Source of the DNA: Penelope pileata
Taxonomy: Eukaryota > Chordata > Aves > Galliformes > Cracidae
Length of the DNA stretch: 64,000 nt
NCBI GenBank assembly: GCA_013396635.1
Contig: WBMW01003830.1
Coordinates: 2,082,980-2,146,979 of the forward strand
Reading direction: 5' to 3'
Part shown: piece by piece, positions 47,610 to 64,000 of the stretch
Numbering within the stretch: position 1 is the stretch's first letter
Layout: every line of letters begins with the position of its first letter
Translations under genes and position numbers: made by a program
The notes under the pieces: generated by a model
Told to the model about the DNA's origin: nothing
The model's input: only the letters and a program-made list of their open reading frames with translations
Databases searched by the model: none

Positions 47610-50600
47610 AACAACCTGATGTACAGCGTAGAAAATTCTATTTCTGGCAAAACCAGTGAAAATGGAACATTTTGTTATGGTATACTCATGTATCATGAGT
47701 AATGCTACAGTGATTGTGCTCTCAGTGACACTTTGCTCCATTGTCTTTACATGTTCTATAGTACTTGGGCCAGCTGGAGAAAGACTGCTAAACATAATGC
47801 TTGATAATTTTGATTTCAGATTGCCAAGGAGGAGTGGGCTCACTTTTTATCCACAGGTCAAAAGATACAATTCTCCATAGCTGTACGGTTCCCATCTTCG
47901 GATTCCCTGCACCCCCCTTTTGCTGGTTGAAGGACAATGGAAAGGCACGGAAGGTGGGTGAGGCCTGGGGGGAGGACCACAGTTCTAGAATGTCACCACA
48001 TTCAGTGCAGTGAATATGGAATGGATTTAATATGTGGCTTTTTCCTCCCTACTCTCTATACAAAGTTTGTTCAAATTTCTCATTCCTGAAAGTGGCATTA
48101 TTTTCACAAGATGCTTTGAAAACAATGTTCACAGAACAGCTGAAGATAATGCAAATTTTGACAATTCACTGAAGTTGTCCCTTAGATACCAAACGGTTCC
48201 ACTGCCTCACAAAAATATGACTTATTGAAGTGTATGTGTTTAACAACCAGTTTGGCCACACAAACTCAGTGGAACTTTAAAGATGCACACTTTGCCCTCG
48301 GTATCTTATGCTTATTTTGAGCCAAAAATAGAGCAGCATTAGCTGCAAGAAAAAAGAAATCTCGTGAGTTGGTATGTACTGATCAGTTATCAAGGTAAGA
48401 AAAGATTCTTAAAACAAATCCAACTGGTGTGGGTTTTTTAACTTTAATAGCAAAAACTATGGTACAAGAAATTAATGCAATTAGTGCTGAAGGGGAAGGG
48501 TGGGATCTATCTTTAACCTTCCCAGGACAATTTACTTTTTGCTGCTTTGTCATCTCTCATGACAGCAGTTGGGTTTTTTGCTGCAAGTTCATGGGAATAT
48601 GAGGGAACAGGAGAACTGCAAACAAGCCAGGAGCCTAAGTTCACTACTTACTTCTACTAAAAGAAGAGACACTATTAGAATGGAGTTGTCATTCCAGTAA
48701 CTAGCTGTCAGGACTCATTTCCCTTCAAGGGACTCATCTGAGAAGTTCTGCATAACATTTGTAGTGCCCTGAGTCACATGCATCCTACACACAAAGAATT
48801 GTTTCACCAGCTTTACCTTGAGCTGGCTTGCCAGCCCCTGCACTCACCCCATTGTTTGCTCTCTTCTGGCAGAAATCCTTGACAGCTGAGGCTGCCTGGG
48901 AGTCTCAAGGGAGAAGAATTTTCAGCATGAAATGGCTAAGGCAAAAGTATAGACAGTAGCGAAAGTGCTTTTTTTATTTAACCATTTTTTAAAAATGACC
49001 TGAATCTGACCTGTTTTCTAACTAGAAAAGAATATAACTGTCTGGAAATAACCTTGGAATGGGCTTTTTAAAGCAGCAGCAGAGTGCACACCTTCTTTCA
49101 CTGCTGACATCCTCCTTATCTCACAGATGTTTGAACAGAACGTGTTTCTACCTCACTATTGTGCTTCTCCTTCCCACAGAAACATAAACCATTTGAAGTG
49201 AGCAAAAAGAAACATATTATTAACCTAATATTTCCTGGTTACAAGAAGTCAAGAAAAGTAGTACAACACAACTAAGCAGTTCAGGTATTCCAAAACATTC
49301 TCCCATCATCCCATGAACATCCAGCTGCACTGGACTCTTCCCTACCCCTGCTGTGAAGCAGTGTGGCACGGCCCTGACTGTTCCACAGGAGCAGCCTGCC
49401 ACCTGCAGGCAACAGCAGCAGCCTCATCCTCCCCCTCCTTGTACTGTAACAGATCACCACAGCACTGCAGATCACAACCTTCCAGATATTAACTGATCAC
49501 AACTGATCGCCAGCTTACAGGGTTACAACTGAGCCTGCAAGGCCACTGGCCTGTTTAAAAGCACAGCGTTAAGATGCACAACGCGAGGAGCCACTCCTGT
49601 TAGAACAGTGACTCTGAGCTGTAACATCAGAGTGGGTTTAGGCAGCATTAAGTATAATGACAGTCCTCACCAAATAAACCTCTATATGTTAAGAGCATAG
49701 CCTCAATTAGGCTGTAAATAATTCTCTGCATGTAAAACACTGAACTGGTAAGAAGTGACAGCCTGTACTATCTGGGGCCTTCAATCCAAAGTAGCAGCCA
49801 TCAGGCCACTTTAATACCCTTGTTTATTCTTACCCAGCATGGGTACTTTTCACTGTATCCAACCTCCTGACAGCCCACATCTCTTCAACTATTTATACTG
49901 CATTATCACTTGTAGGTTTCAAGTGCGGACCGCTCCCTTTAGTTCCAGCACGCTACATTAAGAACTGAGCCATGCTGCCTGGGAGCCTAAAAACAAATAC
50001 GTGAGGCCAGACTGGGAAGCACCAAGCACGACTGCTCACTAGCTTTCAGTGACATCAGATGCATCAGGGCTAAACGTTCTTTAAGTACTTAGAATATTAG
50101 ACAACTGCTAGCTAGAGCCAACTGAGGAACAAACCCACCTATCCCAGTCTCCAGCTCTGCGACAGGATCACCTGTTAGCTATGTTGCACTCTACATCATC
50201 TAGCAACCAGAATAAAATTAATTCCTGTCAGTTTCACAGATAGATCGAGCTATATCCACTCAAAGCAATGAATGGAACTAACCTTTCTTCAGGTGACTGC
50301 TGGGCTCCAGAAACATCTATTCGTCTTCTCCATGAGTAATCAACTTCATGTCATTCTGAAGATGATCCGCTGCAGTAAGCGAAGGCTGCAAAAAGCTGCA
50401 AACTACCTCGTCTGTGCTGTAATGCACCACAGTGGGACACAAACTCTAAAGCACAGTAATAGATACACAATGTGCATTTCCTCTCATGAGCACTTATGCA
50501 AGAAATGAGGCTACATTCGTGCTGTTGGAGATAACCCCACGGATCCCTATGTCCTTATCTGAGGAAGATAATACTCTCTTTACTAACTGTAACTGCTCTG

Positions 50601-53600
50601 TGCTCTCTTCCCACCACTTCATTTGTCCATCTCACAGATCTAAGAGCGCTCCTTATTTCACAGACTTTTTGCTTATTCCAGCAGCCTCCCACCACCACCA
50701 ATTTTAAATGCCAGCCTTAACAACAGCTGACAAGATACAGGTTCCTTAGTCCTAGTAAGACATGGAATCAGGTAGCCAATTTACCATAACTTTATCTGTA
50801 CAATCATCTTGCAAGCCTGGAACATCCCTTCTAATATAATGTAGGGAAAAAAAAAAAAGTAAAAAAGAGTTCAGTGAAAGAAACCCCACACAAGCATATA
50901 CTTAAAAACCGTAATCCAAAGCCAAATATTCCAGAGTAACAAAAAAATTCTGTATGTCTCCATGGCATTTCTAATAGGAAAACCAGTAACGCTAGTTTAT
51001 TGAATTATGCACACTTGCCAGAGAGGTCTCTACAAGCCAGCAGCACTACAGAGAGTTTCAGTTTCAGGTTTATGACCAAGAGCTACTGTCCAAGATGATC
51101 AAAAACGAAGTCACCTACAGCCAAATCTCTGACAGAGCTAGGGCTGTCTCAGGCCTTGCTCTGTATTCACGTATTATTTAGAACCAGCCTCACTTCATGC
51201 TAACATATGCAAATAAAAAAGAGCATCTCTGAGCCTCACCGCTTTCCTAGAAGAATGCTTCCCGAACTGCTGGTCCTGAGGAACGAAGCAGCTGCACTGC
51301 ACTGCCCGGGGTCACAGGACCTTCCCTCAAAAAAGCACGGAGAGCCAATGTAGGAGCATGCAGCCAAACACAACTTGAGAGCATCACAAGTCTTCACTTA
51401 AAGCAACTCACAGAGCCTGCTGGAAACGAAGGTAATGAAATAAATACATGACGTTAGGATTGAGCCCTGCTGTAGTGCAGGAAGTGGTCCTGTCACCTAG
51501 ATTTGCTCTCCAGTAAGAGCTCTTCACAAGTCAGATCCCTTAAGGCTTCTCTGGCACGCAGTTTCGAGGCAGGTTTTCCTCAAGGCCCAGTCCCTGTACC
51601 CTCGCACACTAGAAGGCCCACGGCTTACCTCTTTCTACCCCACAGGGTCTCAGCAGCTTCATTACCAGGAAGGCGGGCAGGCTACTGCTGGTAGCAAATT
51701 AGTAAGAATGGAATCCAAGCAGTCAGAAACACACTTGATACTGTCAGTGTGGGGCACATCCAAAGCCCATGGGAATGGAGAAATGGAAGAAACATGGCAA
51801 TTTTGCCCACAAGTGAGCTCACACGCAAAAGAAAACTTAAATACCATTTAAAACAGGTAATTTTCAAGAAAGACTGACGCTCATACAGCTCCAGCTGCAG
51901 CCTTACTGTGAAGTCCATGCTGTATCATTCCAGCCTAGCATTGAAGAAACACTAAATGCATAGTGGTCAAACTTTTTTTTTCCTTTTTTATTTAAAATAT
52001 CATTATAACCAGTTAACATACTAGGTAACAATGTATACATTCCAGTGGTGCACATGTAACGACCTATGGCATGAACGACTGAAAAACCCACAATGCTCTC
52101 AGTAATGCCCCACCAACAGCTTACTTGGAGGGAATAAAGGAAAAACAGGAGAAGGTATCAAATGTGGGGGAAGAAATAAAGAATAGTTTTCCCGATATTT
52201 TTAATGGTGCATCTTCCCCTTCATATTTCTTGGGACAAAACAGAATTAAGAAAAGGGGCAGAAGGAATGACACAATCATTAAGGTGTTATTTTCTTTCTC
52301 AACTTTAGTAATAAAAGTTAAAGAACTCTCAAAAATAGACTAGATATTGGGCCTACAAAAGTAATTCATCTGTATGCAAAGCTTACCAAGAATTATTCCT
52401 TTTGTAAAATGTAAAGGATGAGCTGACATTACTAGTAAGCTATTTTTACCTACAAAACCAGACTACAATAATAAAATCACCAATTTACAGCTAACACAAT
52501 ATTCTAGATGTACATTATTGTACACAAGCTATATATTACACATGAACATCTTACGTGAAATATATACGAAACATACTTACTGGTACTGTCTCAACATTGG
52601 CCAATAGGTTTATTTTTCTAAAGGAAGCGTGTTTTTCTATTTCACATTCAGTGTAGTTCCAATAGCAAGGGTTAGCTTCGCTTACTTAGAAACGGCGACG
52701 GTTTGTGTGAGGTAGATCAAGAAAACCTTGCTTAAAATTAAGGGCAAAAGTGGAAAGAATGTTATCTGATTTCTAACACATCTATAATGCAGAGAAATCT
52801 AAGGAAGAGGAGAAGGGAGTAAAAGATATCAATTAAAATATCACTTTTATCCAGTGCCCATAACTAAAGATAAATTAATTGAATTGAACGTTTAGGTAGG
52901 CAGTAGAGTCTCATCGTATATCTCCATTAAAGCCCTCTTTCTAATCCGAGCAGAACATGCAGACAGCTCTCTATCAGCTCCAGTCCTCAAACTACACAGG
53001 GACACATGAACCAAAAAAATCAATGGGCAAATGAAATGTAACAACATGAACAAGCTGCTGTCAACAGCAAACACCGGATTACTGGATGGGTAGGAACCAT
53101 CTACCTGTGCTGGCTTTTTGATCATCATTTTTTTCTTCATGCAATGTTGAGATGAATGCCATATGCATTAATGCAGGAGCGTTATATTTGTACAGATGTC
53201 AGTCAAGGCGCTGAGTTTTTGCTTTCTAACTGAATAGTGTTTATGTTCAGAGAAGCAATTTCCCACAGAACAAACCCACATCTATTTGTACACCGAAACA
53301 GCAGAGGGTGCTATCGCCACGACCATCTCAGATACAGCTCACGGCATCCCCTTAAACTCTGTACACATATGTGTTTCTGTGTGTGCACTGGGCAGGAAGG
53401 CTGACCAGTTTTGTTTTTTTTTTTTTACCAGTACTATCTTTGTATGTAGCTGGAATTCCTACCCACAAAGATACTACTATACATATAGTATAGTAAGATT
53501 TCTAACCCAAAAACCCAAGCTGCACAGTGCCTACATAGGGAAAAGTGCCGTGCCTCTTCAGGTTAGCTGAACAAACGGATCAGGGAGCCTCATCGGTCAG

Positions 53601-56600
53601 GCTCTTCAGCTGCTGGGGAGTGCTCTGGCAGTCCAGCCGCCTACACACACACAAACATCTCCCTTCTGACCCCTCTGTCCAGCCTCAGCAAAAGACATTT
53701 TAGAGTGGAGGTAGACCACACAGTAACTGTATGAATCTTCCCCTACCTTGAAGAACCTCTGCAAAAGGAGAGGAGCTTTTTTGTCCTTGGTGCCTGCCAC
53801 AGCTCTGACCACAGAAGGTGGGAATTAATCTTGTTATTACTGCCCAACTATTAACCTCACCTGACATGAAATCAGACACAGCCCACTGTAATTCCATCCC
53901 TACCAACTCCAATGGATTGGAACGGCCCTAGAAGCGGAAAATTGCATGCACTTTACTAGTAAAGTCTGTTGTCATAAAAAGATCTTGGAATCACATACTA
54001 AAATAAAGCGTAATAATATTTCAAGAATAAAATTTTACAGCGTATTAGTATACTAGCTAACAACAGAATGTACAAAATAGCTGGACTCAACCCATTTGTT
54101 TGCTACTTGTGGCAGTGTACAACTATCTCTGAAATCATTTTATATTTCAGCAAATAAAAAGGGACGTTACGACTACTCTACTGTTGTGGTAACTTGGTAA
54201 TTGAGGATCTGAGTCGCCTATCTTTTAAATTTGACACCACTTCAGTTTGCCTAAAATGGAATCAACCAGAGAAAAAAAATTAACACTGCTATGAAAACAA
54301 TGCCAGAAATGAATACAGGTTCAGCATCCAAAGCTCTGACCTTAGTGACACAATCCCTTTAAACATAGCTCACTTCATACTGCAGTGGGTTGCAGTGCAC
54401 AGTCCCAGCCATTCATCAACTCTACATTAAAAGAAAAAAAACTTCGTAGAGATGATGAAAGCAATGAAGTTACTGTTGATAGCACGCTGTGGTAAGACTG
54501 GACTCAGCCTGTTCATATTGGAAGAAGAAAAGAACAGAGTAACATTCACTCAATTTTAAAGCAATTTTTCTTTAGGACACTGGAAAGCGATAGCAAAAAT
54601 TATTTTTAAGTTTCAAAATACTTCAGTCACCACTGCAATCCAAGGGGGTCCAAAATCAGTTGAAATGGGGATTATATTTACCAAATTCTGTTCTTTACAG
54701 CATTTACAGGCGTCAGAAGTTGATTTTGTCAATCTTAACTTCATTACACTGGGTTATCCCTTATAAAACAATGCAGTACTATTGTACGACCAAAAATATT
54801 GGCTTAATTCACAGCTTAAACTTTGATAAAAAAAATTACAAAATAGACCATTCTATTGGTCTCTGTTCAAATTGAGCAGATTTTCTGTGTTCCAGTGCGA
54901 GATGAATCCAAGTACGTCCTGCCTATTCTGAGGTAATATACAATTTGGCAGGATTCTGTAAAAATAACTGCCTTAACAAATGTGGTTTAGAAAGGCAATA
55001 TTGAAATATTCAATACAAATGAGGAAACAAAATTACACACACACAGCACTTACCAGCAGTCTAGCCAGGCCAGGGAAACAACTTTGCAGTTTACCAATTT
55101 AGTCACCTTTGAGACATTACCACTCCTTGTACCCTGTGTTTTTTTTTCAAAAAGACATGTTAGATATTCAAAGCATTACTATCACTTACATTTTTCTGAA
55201 ACTTACTTCAAGGACGTATTTTCCTCTTTCCATTCTAACTACAAAAGGATACACAACCCAACAAAGTGAAGGAACAGCACTGAAGGGCATCCCTCATTCC
55301 TGGATGACCTTTGTGGCCACTCGTTACTTGCTTATGCTCTGTGCCTGGCAAGACTTCTGTATTTTTTACGCTCATTTTAGTGAGCATTACTAATTTAAAT
55401 TCCTCTTCACATTCTAATTCACTACACAAAATATGCATCTACACAAGGCAATCAATTATACAGCCTAGCTTCACTAAAAATCTGCATTTTCCAAAGGAAT
55501 AAATTCTGAATGATTGTTTAACTCAAACATAAACTTAAGTCAGTTATACATAAATCGTTCTGTAAATACAAAATGTAAACAGTTAAGATACTTCTGTGAG
55601 GAGCAGCACCATTTTACATGACTATTTAGTAACTGTTCTACATATTTCAATATATCTTTTGTTTAAAAAGTGTATTGAAACCCAGAGCGTCAGTGCTGAA
55701 AACTACTGAATATTAATGACTTAAAATGAACCATTATTAAGATTTCTGCTACACCGGTCTCACGGTAAAATGAAAGAGATAAACATCAATACAGCACTAC
55801 TCCCTCCTTTGGATGGCATATATTGCTCACTTAATGCTTTAGCTACAGAAATCCTGAGGTTCTTCTACCACTTCATGGTTTTTAGCCATCAGTTACTTTT
55901 GGTGGAGAAAGAATAGCTGAAGTTTTGCCCCTATTGCATTCATGTCATTTCCTCTTCTCCCCAGAAAGCACTCACCTTAGCAGACAAGACTAGTAAGGAA
56001 CTAAACTCCCAAGAATCATACACTACATGGAAGTACAGCTACAGCATATTTGTTTTCCCTGTTGGCAGTCTAGACATCCTGGATACACTTTTGTTGTGTG
56101 TACAGAAACAGGCTACAGGCTAGAAGTAAACAGTTTATTTGCATTGCAATGTATTATTCATGAAGTATCCTCTTGTTTTATGGTGATCACGAGATTTGGC
56201 ATGCCACAATTCTGCAGAAAACATCACGTCCCTTTGTAAGGCTAGATGTTTCTGCAGCCTTGAGGATAGGCTTTGCTTTCTTAAGATCATAAAACCATTC
56301 AGATGAGGTTACTTTGCAAAGGATTGTGTACTGCTTCTCTAAGAAAGTTCACTAACTGGTGCTTTTCCTTAAGCAGTACAGGCAAGCGGCCAAAATAAAA
56401 GAGGATTCTGTTCACTGCCAGCACCACAGCAGTACGCTCCAAAGAGCCTACGGCTGGCTGCACTGAATTCTCTCTCCCCCTCCACCTCAGTATGGACACA
56501 TGACCAAGCATAAAACTTTGAAGGATATCATGAACAAAACATCTGGAATAAATTCTAATTAAAAAACTGAAAACCTATAAAATCTTAAATAATACATGAT

Positions 56601-56916
56601 ATGGTAATGACCACAACATTAATATGTGCTTTCATAAAACAAATCTTACAAATTCAGTAAAAAAAGATCAGCAGCATAATAGTAAAGCAAATATGCAGAT
56701 TTTAAAACCACAATAAAAATTATCAGGTTTAATATTTTACAGTTAATTACAGCAAAAGTGGCTGCTTTTAACACAACTTACAGTTTAAAATTACAGCACT
56801 TTATGATGAATTCTACGATTATTTTTGAAAAAACACTCAAAAATACCACCAAATTTTAAAGGTGCCCTATTAATGACTAAAAGGAACCCCCTCCCACCCC
56901 CCAAAAGACCAAGTAG
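47610..56916. other. Region between the ARHGAP22 and MAPK8 stop codons (both 3' UTRs plus any intergenic DNA)
   Basis: No coding signal is visible in these 9.3 kb. It must include the ARHGAP22 3' UTR (from 47610, + strand) and the MAPK8 3' UTR (from 56916, - strand). Possible AATAAA signals on the + strand are at 49673-49678, 50211-50216 and 51212-51217. On the - strand (TTTATT on the + strand) they are at 56134-56139, 52609-52614, 51987-51992, 50996-51001, 49823-49828 and 48973-48978. Which are used cannot be decided here. The minus-strand signal at 51987 is followed by a purine-rich stretch and is only a plausible MAPK8 end. Confidence 0.6.

Positions 56917-64000
<7,084 letters not shown>

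Overview
The window is a piece of vertebrate nuclear genome. It has multi-exon genes with GT-AG introns, long AT-rich introns and several CR1 (chicken repeat 1) LINE fragments with the typical ATTCTRTG-like 3' end. The CR1 content and the coding sequences point to a bird, most plausibly a galliform; the exact species cannot be read from the sequence. There are no operons, ribosome binding sites, CRISPR arrays or other prokaryotic features.

Two protein-coding genes were recognised, arranged tail to tail. On the + strand are the last seven coding exons of ARHGAP22 (Rho GTPase-activating protein 22): 8523-8651, 27105-27312, 31934-32066, 37603-37676, 39397-39518, 42570-43464 and 47381-47609. They join in a single open frame (1,790 coding bases, 595 residues visible). 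This frame covers the end of the PH domain, the whole RhoGAP domain, a Ser/Pro-rich linker and a C-terminal coiled coil. The first exons, including the N-terminal part of the PH domain, lie left of the window. On the - strand are the last four coding exons of MAPK8 (JNK1): 62406-62530, 61402-61465, 58059-58136 and 56917-57062. They cover the end of the kinase C-lobe and the C-terminal tail. Both splice acceptors that separate the short (alpha1) and long (alpha2) JNK1 isoforms are present. The kinase core and promoter lie right of the window. The same tail-to-tail neighbourhood is known on human chromosome 10q11, so this looks like conserved vertebrate synteny.

Region by region: 1-8522 is an ARHGAP22 intron with two CR1 pieces and an exact 210-bp duplication around a single N (an assembly seam). 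8652-27104 is an 18.4-kb intron with two larger CR1 pieces, an A-rich tract, a candidate alternative first exon near 22178-22298 and a degenerate tandem repeat at about 24180-24620. 27313-47380 holds the RhoGAP and C-terminal exons with short to medium introns. 47610-56916 is the 9.3-kb space between the two stop codons and probably contains both 3' UTRs. 56917-62530 is the MAPK8 3' end. 62531-64000 is MAPK8 intron.

The two proteins act in different but connected signalling layers: ARHGAP22 switches off Rac-type GTPases, and JNK1 is a stress kinase that can be activated downstream of Rac. Their adjacency is more likely inherited gene order than a functional unit. The most interesting observations are the conserved 5-nt tandem acceptor in MAPK8, a phase-compatible candidate alternative first exon of ARHGAP22, and a 170-codon open frame running through the intron into ARHGAP22 exon 42570.
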